Counted from the first letter of the stretch, positions 14,757 through 23,620 are shown. The stretch: 32,478 nt of DNA from Bacillota bacterium (GCA_023428885.1 JAEYWQ010000153.1:1-32478), one strand, 5' to 3'. Translations and numbers: made by a program. The notes: generated from the letters alone by a model not told the origin.

Positions 14757-16058
14757 ATGATAGATGTTATGAAATTTGAAAAACTACTGGCTAAGTCTTA
14801 TGTAGAGCGAATGGGTAAGGTGACGAAAGTAGTTGGTCTAACAGTAGAATCTATAGGACCAGATGCAAGCTTGAATGATTTATGTTGCATTATATCACAA
14901 GATCGAAAACTAAGGATTAAAGCTGAGGTTATTGGATTTCGTGATGACCGTCTACTCTTGATGCCTTATGAAGACATCAGTGGAATCGGTGTAGGTTCTA
15001 TGGTAGTTAATTTAGAGGAGCCATTGTCTGTAAAAGTAGGTGATCATTTACTTGGAAAAGCCTTAGATGGCTTGGGTAATCCTTTAAATGGAGAAGAATT
15101 AGAGTATTCAACCACATACCCTGTAGATGCTAAGGCTCCTGATCCAATGGAGCGTGTATTGATTAGTGATGTTTTATCTCTTGGTGTGAAGGCGGTCGAT
15201 GGATTGTTAACCATAGGGAAGGGTCAACGTATTGGTATCTTTGCAGGTTCTGGTGTTGGTAAAAGTACATTACTTGGTATGTTTGCTCGTAATACCAAGG
15301 CAGATATTAACGTGATTGCTTTGATTGGTGAACGAGGTAGGGAAGTGAAGGAGTTCATAGAACGTGATCTTGGTGAAGAAGGCGTAAAACGTTCGGTACT
15401 AGTTATTGCAACCTCTGATCAACCAGCCTTGATTCGTAAGAAGGCTGCAAAGACAGCGACAGCAATTGCAGAGTATTTTCGTGACCAAGGCAAGGATGTC
15501 CTTTTAATGATGGACTCTTTGACTCGTTTCTCCATGGCACAACGTGAAATTGGACTAGCATCTGGGGAACCACCAGTATCCCGTGGTTACCCACCTAGTG
15601 TATATTCAGAAATGCCAAAATTGTTAGAACGAGCTGGAAATAGCGAAAAAGGCTCCATTACAGGTTTATATACTGTGCTTGTGGATGGTGATGACTTTAA
15701 TGAGCCAATTACAGATACAGCCCGTGGTATCTTAGACGGGCACATCATTCTATCAAGAAAATTAGCACACAAGAATCATTATCCTGCAATTGATGTTTTA
15801 GCCAGTATCTCTCGTGTTATGAGTGCAATTGCAACTCTGGAGCATAAACAGTTGGCTGGTAAGTTGAAATCTGTATTAGCAACCTATCAGGATGCAGAAG
15901 ACTTAATTAATATTGGTGCATATAAGCCAGGTTCCAATAAAAATATTGATTATGCCATTACAAAGATTGGTGCAGTAGAAGAGTTTCTTTGCCAAGAGGT
16001 AGATTGTAAGATTACCTTTGATGAAACCATTCAAATGTTGGAACAGATTTTTGCATAA
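14757..16058 (+). CDS. fliI: Flagellum-specific export ATPase FliI
   Basis: FliI is the F1-beta-like ATPase that energises unloading of chaperone-substrate complexes at the export gate. The 433-residue protein has Walker A at 163-171 (AGSGVGKST, K169), the GERGREV motif (191-197, catalytic glutamate region), and Walker B LLMMDSLTR (249-257). It also has ASGEPPVSRGYPPSVYS, diagnostic of the FliI/T3SS ATPase group. GTGGGG precedes the ATG at 6 nt; a second in-frame ATG at 14769 is possible but has poorer spacing. It sits between fliH and fliJ, its two partners. Confidence 0.98.
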   Translation: MIDVMKFEKLLAKSYVERMGKVTKVVGLTVESIGPDASLNDLCCIISQDRKLRIKAEVIGFRDDRLLLMPYEDISGIGVGSMVVNLEEPLSVKVGDHLLGKALDGLGNPLNGEELEYSTTYPVDAKAPDPMERVLISDVLSLGVKAVDGLLTIGKGQRIGIFAGSGVGKSTLLGMFARNTKADINVIALIGERGREVKEFIERDLGEEGVKRSVLVIATSDQPALIRKKAAKTATAIAEYFRDQGKDVLLMMDSLTRFSMAQREIGLASGEPPVSRGYPPSVYSEMPKLLERAGNSEKGSITGLYTVLVDGDDFNEPITDTARGILDGHIILSRKLAHKNHYPAIDVLASISRVMSAIATLEHKQLAGKLKSVLATYQDAEDLINIGAYKPGSNKNIDYAITKIGAVEEFLCQEVDCKITFDETIQMLEQIFA

Positions 16059-16067
16059 GGAGGGTAC

Positions 16068-16517
16068 ATGAAGAAGTTTTTGTATCAGATGCAAATTATA
16101 TTGGACCTGAAATATAAGATCGAAGAGCAGGAAAAAAATAATTATTCCATTGCGAAACAACGTTTGAATGAGGAGGAAGAAAAACTCAACTCACTTCAAC
16201 AAAGAAAATTGATTTATGAGAATGAATTGCGTGAAATGATGTTGAGTCGGCTGCTTGTAACTCAAATAAGAAGATATGAAGAAGCAATTGAAACCATGAA
16301 ACATCTCATTGTAACTCAGACTCAGGTGGTGAAAAAAGCGCAACAGGTAGTCGATCTGGCTATGGCCAAATTGGAATTTGCCATGAAAGAGCGTAAGATA
16401 CATGAAAAACTACGAGAAAAAGCGTTTGAGGAGTATGTAATAGAATGGAACGAGGAAGAGAAGAAGGAAATTGATGAACTTGTCAGCTTTCAGCATTCCA
16501 TAAAGGTTGAGAGATAA
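16068..16517 (+). CDS. fliJ: Flagellar export protein FliJ
   Basis: FliJ is the coiled-coil stalk of the export ATPase, comparable to the gamma subunit of F1, and links FliI to FlhA. The 149-residue product starts MKKFLYQMQIILDLKYKIEE, a typical FliJ N-terminus (F-x-Y-x-Q-x-I-L-x-L-K), and is almost entirely charged helix (E/K/Q-rich heptads) with no membrane segment. AAGGAGGGTAC precedes the ATG. Its position right after fliI (9 nt) supports the call, since FliJ sequences are poorly conserved. Confidence 0.9.
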   Translation: MKKFLYQMQIILDLKYKIEEQEKNNYSIAKQRLNEEEEKLNSLQQRKLIYENELREMMLSRLLVTQIRRYEEAIETMKHLIVTQTQVVKKAQQVVDLAMAKLEFAMKERKIHEKLREKAFEEYVIEWNEEEKKEIDELVSFQHSIKVER

Positions 16518-16545
16518 GTAACAAGTGGAAGAAGGAGAACCAAAA

Positions 16546-17331
16546 ATGGCAAAGAAGAAAGAATCGGATGATATGGGAGAGAAAAAAAAGTCAGGTGGAG
16601 TATTGTTTTCTACTTTGGTGATTCTCGGCATACTACTGGCTTGGTTCGTTCTGCTTATCGTGATAATTCGAGCTGATGTTGGTGGAATAGGAACCTCTCT
16701 ACGTCCTGCAATCAAAGATGTTCCAGTTGTTAAATGGGTTTTACCACCAGTTTCAGAGGAACAGGTAGCCTATGAAGAAAATTTACCATATCGGGATCTG
16801 AAAGAAGCAGTAGAAGTAATAAAGCAGCTGGAAGTTCAAATAGATACTCTAACCCAGGAGAGGGATGATCTGGCAGCTCAGATTGCAGATTTACAAGCTG
16901 AAGTTACTCGTTTAAAAGTGTTTGAAGATCAACAGTTAGCATTTGAAGAACGTGTAAAGAGGTTTGATAAGAATGTAGTATTCAATGATCAAGCACCATC
17001 CATTGAAGAGTATAAGACATTTTATGAGGAAATTAACCCTACCACAGCAGAAGAAATCTATCGTTTGGTATTGGAACAATTACAATATGATGCGGCTATT
17101 ATAGAGAAAGCTAAAATTGTTAAAACTATGAAACCTTCCCAGGCTGCTGCGGTACTTGAAGAGATGACAGCAGATTTAGAATGGGTGGCAAAAGTGTTAC
17201 TTAGCATGAAAACGGAAGAGAGTGCAGCAATTCTTGATAAGATGGATCAATTATATGTAGCCAAGATATTTAAAAAGATGGCTGATATGGATGAAGAAAA
17301 ATATAATGCGATCGTACAAAGCTTACAATGA
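16546..17331 (+). CDS. MotE/YlxF-like flagellar protein with MgtE-N domain
   Basis: A 261-residue single-pass membrane protein: basic N-terminus, one membrane helix (about 17-41, LFSTLVILGILLAWFVLLIV), a Q/E/L-rich coiled coil (about 85-125), and a C-terminal MgtE-N/FliG-middle-like helical domain (MKPSQAAAVLEEMT, VAKVLLSMKTEESAAILDKM). The position between fliJ and fliK matches ylxF of Bacillus. MotE proteins are described as stator-associated chaperones or export-linked factors. The exact role here is an inference. An in-frame GTG at 16525 is upstream, but the ATG at 16546 has GAAGGAG at 8 nt and is chosen. Confidence 0.82.
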   Translation: MAKKKESDDMGEKKKSGGVLFSTLVILGILLAWFVLLIVIIRADVGGIGTSLRPAIKDVPVVKWVLPPVSEEQVAYEENLPYRDLKEAVEVIKQLEVQIDTLTQERDDLAAQIADLQAEVTRLKVFEDQQLAFEERVKRFDKNVVFNDQAPSIEEYKTFYEEINPTTAEEIYRLVLEQLQYDAAIIEKAKIVKTMKPSQAAAVLEEMTADLEWVAKVLLSMKTEESAAILDKMDQLYVAKIFKKMADMDEEKYNAIVQSLQ

Positions 17332-17409
17332 GTCTAATGTTCTTGTAGTTTTTTGTCGATATAGAATCAGGTAGATTTCTACCCAAAAAAGAAAGAAAGG
17401 AGGATATCA

Positions 17410-18846
17410 ATGATAGTAGGACAAGCAATAAAAAGTAATGTTATGGATCTTGCTCCAAGTACGAAAGCAACTGGAAGCAATGGTTTAAAAAGTTCTTTGG
17501 TGAAAGGAAAAGACAGTATATCTTTTGAATCCCTATTAAGTAATAAGTCGGTATCAGAGACTACTACATCAAGGAACTCTCAGAATGCCATGAGTAATAC
17601 AAAGAAATCAACAGTTTTCGGTGAATCGAAAGAGATTTCAAGAGACAAGGCAGCTGTGAAAGAAAGTCGCTCCACATCTAAGAATGCGAAGCAGGAAATT
17701 GAAGAAACACAGGAAAGTCAAGCTAGCAGAACAACGGAATCGGATGATAAACTGAATACCACAGCTAAGATGGTAAACGAAGTGAAGGAAATTGTACTGG
17801 ATACACTTGAAATTTCTGAAGAAAAGTTAGCATCTTTGATGGAAATACTTGGACTTACGATGATAGACCTGTTAAATCCAGATGCATTAAAGCAGTTAAC
17901 ACTAGAGAATGCAGGTACTAGCGACTTCATGGCCTTACTAACGGATGAAGGTCTAAGCCAGCAGTGGAACAATTTACTAGAGCAGCTGCAAGGAGTGTTA
18001 GATCAGAACGGTATTACACAGCAGGAAATAACCAAGCTATTTTCTAATGATGGCGAAGTTAATAAGCTTATGGATAATATGTTAGCTGATGCCAAGAAAG
18101 CAATCCTTACTGACAGTGCACAAGATATAGCAGCAATCGAGGAAGAAGCCAGTGCAGAGCTAAGAAATCTAAGCAGCAATGCAGCGAGTAGCGAATCTAC
18201 AGAATCTTTGATAGATTTTACAGTAGAACGCTATCATCAAGAAGGTGGAAGTTCTGAACAGAGTAATTCGGATGGAGATAGAAAGCAAGAGCAAGGATTA
18301 ACAAAAACGGAACTAAGTAATCAATTCCTTGATCAGATGGTCAATTCAACCAAGACAACTCAAGCTGAATTTTCACAGCAGGTTGCACATCTAAGTGAGA
18401 TAAGAGAGATAGCGAATCAGGTGTTAGAGCAGATTAAGTTAGTAATTAAACCGGCTCAAACTTCCATGGAGTTTACACTAAATCCAGAACATCTTGGAAA
18501 GGTCGCCTTAAATATTACTTCCAAAGAAGGTGTGCTTACAGCAACTTTTACCACACAGAATCAATTTGCAAAAGAAGCATTGGAAAGTCAATTACAAGTA
18601 TTTAAGGAAAATCTAAATATTCAAGGTTTAAAAGTGGATGCTATCGAAGTTAATGTATCAAATTTCAACTTTGAAGGCAGTAACCAGATGGACCAAAGTA
18701 ATAGCAATCAGCAAGAAGCAGCTAAGGGTAAGAAAACAACACTTCGCATGAATGTTGAAGATACTGAATTCTTAGATGAAGCGTTAGCTAGTCTAGTCCA
18801 GGGTGATTCAGCTGACTATGGTAATAATTTTGACTATATAGCATAA
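17410..18846 (+). CDS. fliK: Flagellar hook-length control protein FliK
   Basis: FliK is secreted as a molecular ruler and switches the export gate from hook to filament substrates through FlhB. The 478-residue protein is long, low-complexity and S/T/E/Q/N-rich over the first 300 residues, as is usual. It ends with a folded Flg_hook domain: PAQTSMEFTLNPEHLGKVAL followed by NITSKEGVLTATFTT (about 352-386). The tail is Q/N-rich. AAGGAGG precedes the ATG. The gap before it (78 nt) includes a small GGTAGA/TCTACC palindrome (17370-17383). Position between the MotE-like gene and flgD supports the call. Confidence 0.92.
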   Translation: MIVGQAIKSNVMDLAPSTKATGSNGLKSSLVKGKDSISFESLLSNKSVSETTTSRNSQNAMSNTKKSTVFGESKEISRDKAAVKESRSTSKNAKQEIEETQESQASRTTESDDKLNTTAKMVNEVKEIVLDTLEISEEKLASLMEILGLTMIDLLNPDALKQLTLENAGTSDFMALLTDEGLSQQWNNLLEQLQGVLDQNGITQQEITKLFSNDGEVNKLMDNMLADAKKAILTDSAQDIAAIEEEASAELRNLSSNAASSESTESLIDFTVERYHQEGGSSEQSNSDGDRKQEQGLTKTELSNQFLDQMVNSTKTTQAEFSQQVAHLSEIREIANQVLEQIKLVIKPAQTSMEFTLNPEHLGKVALNITSKEGVLTATFTTQNQFAKEALESQLQVFKENLNIQGLKVDAIEVNVSNFNFEGSNQMDQSNSNQQEAAKGKKTTLRMNVEDTEFLDEALASLVQGDSADYGNNFDYIA

Positions 18847-18860
18847 AGGAGGTAAAGGAT

Positions 18861-19679
18861 ATGGCGGTTGCCAGTGTAACGGATGGTATTCTTGCACAAT
18901 CCAATAGTGCGATTACATCCACAAAATCACAATCACTTGGAAGTAGTAATCTTGACAAAGACGCCTTCTTACAGCTATTGGTTGCTCAGATGAGGTATCA
19001 AGATCCATTAAACCCAAGTACAGACACACAGTTCGTGTCACAGTTAGCAACATTTTCACAATTAGAGCAATTACAAAACTTATCCTCTTCCTCTGAAAAA
19101 TCACAAGCCTTTACTCTAGTAGGTAAGGAAGTAATTCTGGAAACTACAGATTCCAATGGTAAAACTCAGTATATTAGTGGCACGGTAGATTTTATCAATG
19201 TATCTGGAAGTAAGGTGAAGTTATCAGTGGATGGTGCTTTATATGATCAGGATCAGCTCTATAGCGTTATTGATAGCCAATATGTAATACAACAAAACAG
19301 ACCAAATATCGATAATGCAGTAAAATTTGAGTTCGATGCTAATGTACCAAAAAGTTTAAGTTTTGATGTTAATCTTGGCAAAGAAGATTATGTAGCAACA
19401 GATATAGCAATGGTGATCAATAATCAGATTGTGGATCCTAAGTATTTCTCCTTGAATAAGAATAAGTTGACTATTAGCTCTGAGTTAATGTCATTACTTC
19501 CAGATGGAGAATATAAGCCATCCTTTGTATTTAATGATTCCTTATATACCACGGTTACAGATCAAGTTACCATCAATGTGAAGAATTCCAAGGTAACAGC
19601 GATGCCAACATTAGCAAAAGTAACAGAAGCTAGTTCACAGAGTACCGACGAAGGATCTAATAGTACTCAAACCGCTTGA
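18861..19679 (+). CDS. flgD: Flagellar hook capping protein FlgD
   Basis: FlgD forms the cap that polymerises FlgE into the hook and is later discarded. The 272-residue protein has the conserved N-terminal block DKDAFLQLLVAQMRYQDPLN followed by P-TDTQFVSQLATFSQLEQLQN (about 32-75). A beta-rich FlgD Ig-like/tudor-like middle and a serine/threonine-rich tail follow. AAAGGAGGTAA precedes the ATG at 18861. It is 14 nt downstream of fliK and 42 nt upstream of the TIGR02530-like gene. Confidence 0.95.
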   Translation: MAVASVTDGILAQSNSAITSTKSQSLGSSNLDKDAFLQLLVAQMRYQDPLNPSTDTQFVSQLATFSQLEQLQNLSSSSEKSQAFTLVGKEVILETTDSNGKTQYISGTVDFINVSGSKVKLSVDGALYDQDQLYSVIDSQYVIQQNRPNIDNAVKFEFDANVPKSLSFDVNLGKEDYVATDIAMVINNQIVDPKYFSLNKNKLTISSELMSLLPDGEYKPSFVFNDSLYTTVTDQVTINVKNSKVTAMPTLAKVTEASSQSTDEGSNSTQTA

Positions 19680-19721
19680 TAGTATCAAGCAGACCGCGTA
19701 ACGTTAAGGAGAACGAATTCG

Positions 19722-20120
19722 ATGAATCAAGTAAATAAAAATTATACTTCCATCGAACAAGCAGCCGGTCAATATCTTAATCGACCAAGTACTTCTACAA
19801 GTAAAGTAAATCTTACTTCGCAAAAGTCCTTTCAGGAGATTTTAGAACAACAAAGACTTGCAAGTGAAAGCTCTGCATTGAAATTCTCAAAACATGCTAC
19901 AGAGCGATTGGTAAGTAGAAATATAGATTTGTCTGCCTCTCAATTAAGCAGATTAGAATCGGGTGCTAAGATGGCAAGTGAAAAGGGAATTAAAGAATCC
20001 CTTGTCATGGTGGATAACATGGCATTTATCGTGAATGTAAAGAATAAAACTGTGGTTACAGCAGTAAACGATGGAGAAGATCGAGTTTTTACTAACATTG
20101 ATGGAGCAGTTATCACTTAG
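19722..20120 (+). CDS. Conserved flagellar operon protein, TIGR02530-like
   Basis: A 132-residue soluble protein with no membrane helix or signal peptide. The N-terminal 40 residues are polar. The C-terminal part FSKHATERLVSRNIDLSASQ...LSRLESGAKMASEKGIKESL matches my memory of the small 'flagellar operon protein' family (TIGR02530), found between flgD and flgE in Firmicutes and other phyla. Its function is not established; a role with hook assembly is suggested only by position. AAGGAGAA lies upstream of the ATG. A 101-nt gap with nested inverted repeats separates it from flgE. Confidence 0.83.
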   Translation: MNQVNKNYTSIEQAAGQYLNRPSTSTSKVNLTSQKSFQEILEQQRLASESSALKFSKHATERLVSRNIDLSASQLSRLESGAKMASEKGIKESLVMVDNMAFIVNVKNKTVVTAVNDGEDRVFTNIDGAVIT

Positions 20121-20132
20121 ATTTAATGTGAT

Positions 20133-20199
20133 GTGAATGAACACTGGACCTTTATGGGGGTGTCTTCGGTGGAATGATGGAAGCCGAAATAACATTCAC
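20133..20199 (+). promoter_or_regulatory. Nested inverted repeats in the flgE leader
   Basis: GTGAATG (20133-20139) pairs with CATTCAC (20193-20199), and TTCGG (20165-20169) with CCGAA (20184-20188) inside it. The structure ends 7 nt before the flgE ribosome site AGGAGG (20207-20212). It may shape translation or decay of the flgE message; pairing is by eye only. Confidence 0.4.
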
Positions 20200-20221
20200 A
20201 AGATATAGGAGGTTATTTCTT

Positions 20222-21664
20222 ATGATGAGATCATTATATTCCGGTGTATCCGGATTACGCGTACATCAAACAAAGATGGACGTAATTGGTAATAATATTT
20301 CGAATGTTAATACCGTTGGTTTTAAGGCTAGTTCAGTTAATTTTTCTGATATTTTATACCAAACAACAAAGAGTGCTTCTGGAGCTAATGTTCAGACTGG
20401 CACTGCAGGAACCAATGCAATGCAGATCGGTTTAGGTGCAAACTTAGCATCGATTACCACTAGTATTACAAAGACAGGTGGTTCCCAAAGAACAGACAAT
20501 CCTTTTGATATTATGATTGAAGGTGATGGCTTCTTCGTTGTTAATAATGGTAATGGTAATTACTTTACAAAAGCAGGATCGTTTAATGTAGATGCTGCAG
20601 GCACCTTATGTACTCCAACTGGTGCAACCGTAATGGGCTGGCAGCCAAGCAAAGAAGATCCAACTGCGACTGTTGCAGATAGGGTTAGCCCACTAAAGAT
20701 TATGTCTCCAGAAAATCTCTATTCTGCACCAGAGGCAACTACTCAAGTTTACCTTCATGGTAATATCGACAGTATGGATACCTCTCTTACTACAAATAAA
20801 GGTAAGGTGATTGTTGTATCCTTCTTTGATAACTTAGGTAATAGTTATAATGCAGAATTGAAGTTGGTTCAAAACAGTGAAGCTGAGAATGTCGGTAGCT
20901 ATCTGGTAAGCTTGAATAACATCTATGATAGTAAGGGAGATTCTATCTTTGTAAAGAAAGTTGTGGATGAAGATGGCAATGTAGAATACCAAGAAACGAA
21001 TACTCAATCAGCTGTATTTGGATTGGATGGTGCAGAATTCGCAGCATCTTTCGATGAAAACGGTATAGTGACAATGGATGGAGAACCTGTCCCATTGTAT
21101 TTTGATACCGCAACCGGTAAGTTTAAGGGTATCGGTGATGATAATGCCACTGGCTTTACCTTAGGTGTCATTGCTGAGGATGGTCCATTCAAAGAAATCT
21201 TTATGGACTTTTCATCCATTACCATGTTTAATAACAGTGGAACTACTACAGTAGAGTCTACAAAGGGTACGAAAGCTAGTGGAGCTGGAGCTGGTAAAGA
21301 ATCAGGTAATATGTCTGGTGTTAGTATTGATCAGCAAGGAAAAATCTATGGTGTTTATGACAACGGTGATAACCGTTTGTTAGGACAGGTGGTTGTAGCA
21401 ACTTTCTCTAATGCAGCGGGCTTAGAAGCAATTGGAAATAATATGTTTGCTGCTACCAACAACTCAGGAGAATTTAACGGTATAGGTGAAGATGTTACTT
21501 CATCTGGAGGTAAATTTGTAACTGGTGTTCTTGAAATGTCGAATGTTGACCTTTCTGCCCAGTTTACTGAGATGATTACAACCCAGAGAGGTTTCCAGGC
21601 GAATTCTCGTATCATAACAACTTCAGATACTTTACTTGAAGAGTTAATCAACTTGAAACGATAA
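20222..21664 (+). CDS. flgE: Flagellar hook protein FlgE
   Basis: FlgE polymerises into the hook, the universal joint outside the cell. With the start at ATG 20222 the protein has 480 residues and begins MMRSLYSGVSGLRVHQTKMD, then VIGNNISNVNTVGFKASSVNF, the diagnostic D0 motif. It ends with NVDLSAQFTEMITTQRGFQA followed by NSRIITTSDTLLEELINLKR, the C-terminal D0 helix. The open frame extends upstream to 20174, but AGGAGG at 20207-20212 fixes 20222 (spacing 9 nt; ATG 20225 is also possible). The middle is beta-rich and N/G/T-rich, as in other hooks. Structured gaps lie on both sides. Confidence 0.97.
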   Translation: MMRSLYSGVSGLRVHQTKMDVIGNNISNVNTVGFKASSVNFSDILYQTTKSASGANVQTGTAGTNAMQIGLGANLASITTSITKTGGSQRTDNPFDIMIEGDGFFVVNNGNGNYFTKAGSFNVDAAGTLCTPTGATVMGWQPSKEDPTATVADRVSPLKIMSPENLYSAPEATTQVYLHGNIDSMDTSLTTNKGKVIVVSFFDNLGNSYNAELKLVQNSEAENVGSYLVSLNNIYDSKGDSIFVKKVVDEDGNVEYQETNTQSAVFGLDGAEFAASFDENGIVTMDGEPVPLYFDTATGKFKGIGDDNATGFTLGVIAEDGPFKEIFMDFSSITMFNNSGTTTVESTKGTKASGAGAGKESGNMSGVSIDQQGKIYGVYDNGDNRLLGQVVVATFSNAAGLEAIGNNMFAATNNSGEFNGIGEDVTSSGGKFVTGVLEMSNVDLSAQFTEMITTQRGFQANSRIITTSDTLLEELINLKR

Positions 21665-21672
21665 TTGATGGG

Positions 21673-21712
21673 ACTTCCTGTTGCTAGAGGGGAACCTTTA
21701 GCAGCAGGAAGT
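21673..21712 (+). promoter_or_regulatory. Stable 18-bp intercistronic hairpin after flgE
   Basis: ACTTCCTGTTGCTAGAGG pairs over 18 positions (two G-U) with CCTTTAGCAGCAGGAAGT across a GGAA tetraloop of the GNRA type. It begins 9 nt after the flgE stop. The following sequence (TTGTTAATAAC) lacks a proper T run, so complete termination is unlikely. A partial terminator or 3'-end stabiliser for the flgE mRNA is the likelier role. Confidence 0.75.
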
Positions 21713-21773
21713 TTGTTAATAACTATGTAGTAGTGTCTGACAAGTCAAACACGTTAATAAGGAAGGAGATCGA

Positions 21774-21989
21774 ATGATTAATCTTACAAAATTAAATGAT
21801 ACTCCATTTACTCTTAATTGCGACTTGATTGAAACGATTGAAGAGGTACCGGATACTGTAATAACGCTAACGAATGGTAAAAAAATATTCGTAAAAGAAA
21901 GTAGACAAAATGTCGTAAGTCTAGTAAAATTATATAAAAAAGAAGTTTTGTGTCAGACAATTGAGAAAAATGACGACAATGTTAAATAG
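21774..21989 (+). CDS. flbD: Flagellar protein FlbD/SwrD
   Basis: A 71-residue protein of the FlbD family (SwrD in Bacillus subtilis, where it raises flagellar motor power for swarming). The core MINLTKLNDTPFTLNCDLIE, then TIEEVPDTVITLTNGKKIFV and a short charged tail, matches the family (I-x-L-T-x-L-N-G...N-x-x-L-I-E-x-I-E-x-x-P-D-T-x-I-x-L-x-N-G). GGAAGGAG lies about 5 nt before the ATG. It stands directly before motA, in line with a role at the stator. Confidence 0.92.
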   Translation: MINLTKLNDTPFTLNCDLIETIEEVPDTVITLTNGKKIFVKESRQNVVSLVKLYKKEVLCQTIEKNDDNVK

Positions 21990-22014
21990 AAAACTTGACA
22001 GGTAGGTGGAATTC

Positions 22015-22815
22015 ATGGACTTGGCATCAATTGTTGGACTTATAGTAGCCTTTTGTTTGATGGTATATGGTATTGTTTTCGAGGATGGTTTTGGTGCTAT
22101 TAATGGGTTTTTTGATATATCATCCATTTTTATTACCTTCGGAGGATCTTTCGCAACAGTACTTGCTATGAGCCCTAGTATTGGAGCTTTCATAGGTGGA
22201 ATAAAAAGTTTTGGTTTGGTCTTAAAGACAATTCCATCGAATGAAAAAGAAACAATTACAAATATTATTAATCTTTCCAATGTTGCTCGAAAAGAAGGTT
22301 TATTAGCCTTAGAAGAAGCAGCAACATCCATTGATGATGAATTTATGAAAAAAGGTGTACTCTTAATCGTAGATGGAACAGACCCTGAGTTAGTTCGTAG
22401 TATTTTAGAAACTGAATTGACATGCATTGAAGATCGACATAAAGGAACGATCTCCTTCTGGGAAAACCTTGGATCTATGGGTCCTGCATGGGGTATGATT
22501 GGTACCCTGATCGGTTTGATTAATATGTTATCAAAATTAGATGATGCAGCATCGGTTGGTCCTGCTATGGCAGTTGCATTAATTACGACATTCTATGGAT
22601 CAATGTTGGCTAACTGGATCTGTGCACCGGTTGCCAATAAGTTAAAAAATAACAACAGTACAGAAATTATGTTAAAAGAAGTTATGGTGGAGGGTCTACT
22701 ATCCATTCAGGCAGGTGAAAATCCACGTGTTATTGAAGAAAAGTTAAAATCTTTCTTATCCCCAGCCAAGAGAAATGAAATGGCTAATCCTGAGGGTGGT
22801 GAAGTGAATGGCTAG
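22015..22815 (+). CDS. motA: Flagellar motor stator protein MotA
   Basis: MotA surrounds the MotB dimer to form the ion-conducting stator that pushes on FliG. The 266-residue protein has four membrane helices: two at the N-terminus (LASIVGLIVAFCLMVYGIVF; IFITFGGSFATVLAM), and two after the cytoplasmic loop (MGPAWGMIGTLIGLINML; VGPAMAVALITTFYGSMLAN). They include the conserved proline of VGPAMAVAL. The loop has RKEGLLALEE, the FliG-facing charged motif. The in-frame GTG at 22006 lies inside the ribosome site region; ATG 22015 after AGGTAGGTGG is chosen. It overlaps motB by 8 bp. Confidence 0.95.
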   Translation: MDLASIVGLIVAFCLMVYGIVFEDGFGAINGFFDISSIFITFGGSFATVLAMSPSIGAFIGGIKSFGLVLKTIPSNEKETITNIINLSNVARKEGLLALEEAATSIDDEFMKKGVLLIVDGTDPELVRSILETELTCIEDRHKGTISFWENLGSMGPAWGMIGTLIGLINMLSKLDDAASVGPAMAVALITTFYGSMLANWICAPVANKLKNNNSTEIMLKEVMVEGLLSIQAGENPRVIEEKLKSFLSPAKRNEMANPEGGEVNG

Positions 22816-23620
22816 AAAAAGAGAAGAAGAAGCTAAAAAAGGAGCTCCAGAATGGATGGCAACTTTTTCAGATCTTATGAACTTACTCTTATGTTTCTTC
22901 GTTTTACTATTTTCAATGTCATCAGTTGACCAAGAGAAGTGGGAAGAAGTTGTAGCTTCCCTAACCAGTAGTTTTTCAGTATTCGATGGTGGTGGATCAT
23001 CGATTGGACAAGGACAACTTATTAATATGGGTGCTGCTCAATTGAATGAGTTTTCAGAGTATTTTAATAATATGGGCCAAACTTCCGAGGATACTGAAGG
23101 GGAAGAGCTGCTAGAACTAGCAGATCAAATTGCGAAAGCAAATAAGGAAGCAACGGAAAAGATGTACGATGGTATTTCTGAATTGAGCTCTCAATATAAT
23201 CTGGATGACTATATTGAGATTCAAGCAGATGAAGAGGGATATCGATATGTAATGATTAATGTAAGTGGTTCTTTACTATACGAATCAGGGAAAGCAGAAT
23301 TAATGGAGGATGCAATTCCTATCTTTTCAAAAATTGGGGATATCTTAAGGGCTTATAAGGGTTATCGTATCTCTATTATAGGACATACGGATTCAATTCC
23401 AGTTACATCAGGTAAATATAAGAACAATAATGAATTGTCCGCTGCAAGAGCAATCAATGCAGCCGAATATCTGATGGAAGCAAAAAATATTCCTGCTCAA
23501 AATCTGGAATGGATTGGACGTGGTGAATATGATCCAGTCGCAAAAAATACAAGTAGTGATGGTAGAGCAAAAAATCGAAGAATTGAGATTCGTATCTACA
23601 ATATGTTGAATTCGGATTAG
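22808..23620 (+). CDS. motB: Flagellar motor stator protein MotB
   Basis: MotB anchors the stator to peptidoglycan and carries the essential ion-binding aspartate. The 270-residue protein has one N-terminal membrane helix starting PEWMATFSDLMNLLLCFFVL, with the aspartate at D22. A plug/linker region with G/S and acidic stretches follows, then an OmpA-type peptidoglycan-binding domain (IIGHTDSIPV, NNELSAARAINAAEYLM, RAKNRRIEIRIY). The start ATG lies within motA (8-bp overlap), a usual coupling that keeps the 4:2 or 5:2 stator stoichiometry. The coupling ion (proton or sodium) cannot be settled here. Confidence 0.95.
   Translation: MARKREEEAKKGAPEWMATFSDLMNLLLCFFVLLFSMSSVDQEKWEEVVASLTSSFSVFDGGGSSIGQGQLINMGAAQLNEFSEYFNNMGQTSEDTEGEELLELADQIAKANKEATEKMYDGISELSSQYNLDDYIEIQADEEGYRYVMINVSGSLLYESGKAELMEDAIPIFSKIGDILRAYKGYRISIIGHTDSIPVTSGKYKNNNELSAARAINAAEYLMEAKNIPAQNLEWIGRGEYDPVAKNTSSDGRAKNRRIEIRIYNMLNSD

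Noticed and set aside
22006..22014. GTG at 22006 as the motA start
   Set aside because: It overlaps the presumed Shine-Dalgarno; the ATG at 22015 has proper spacing and gives a normal MotA N-terminus.
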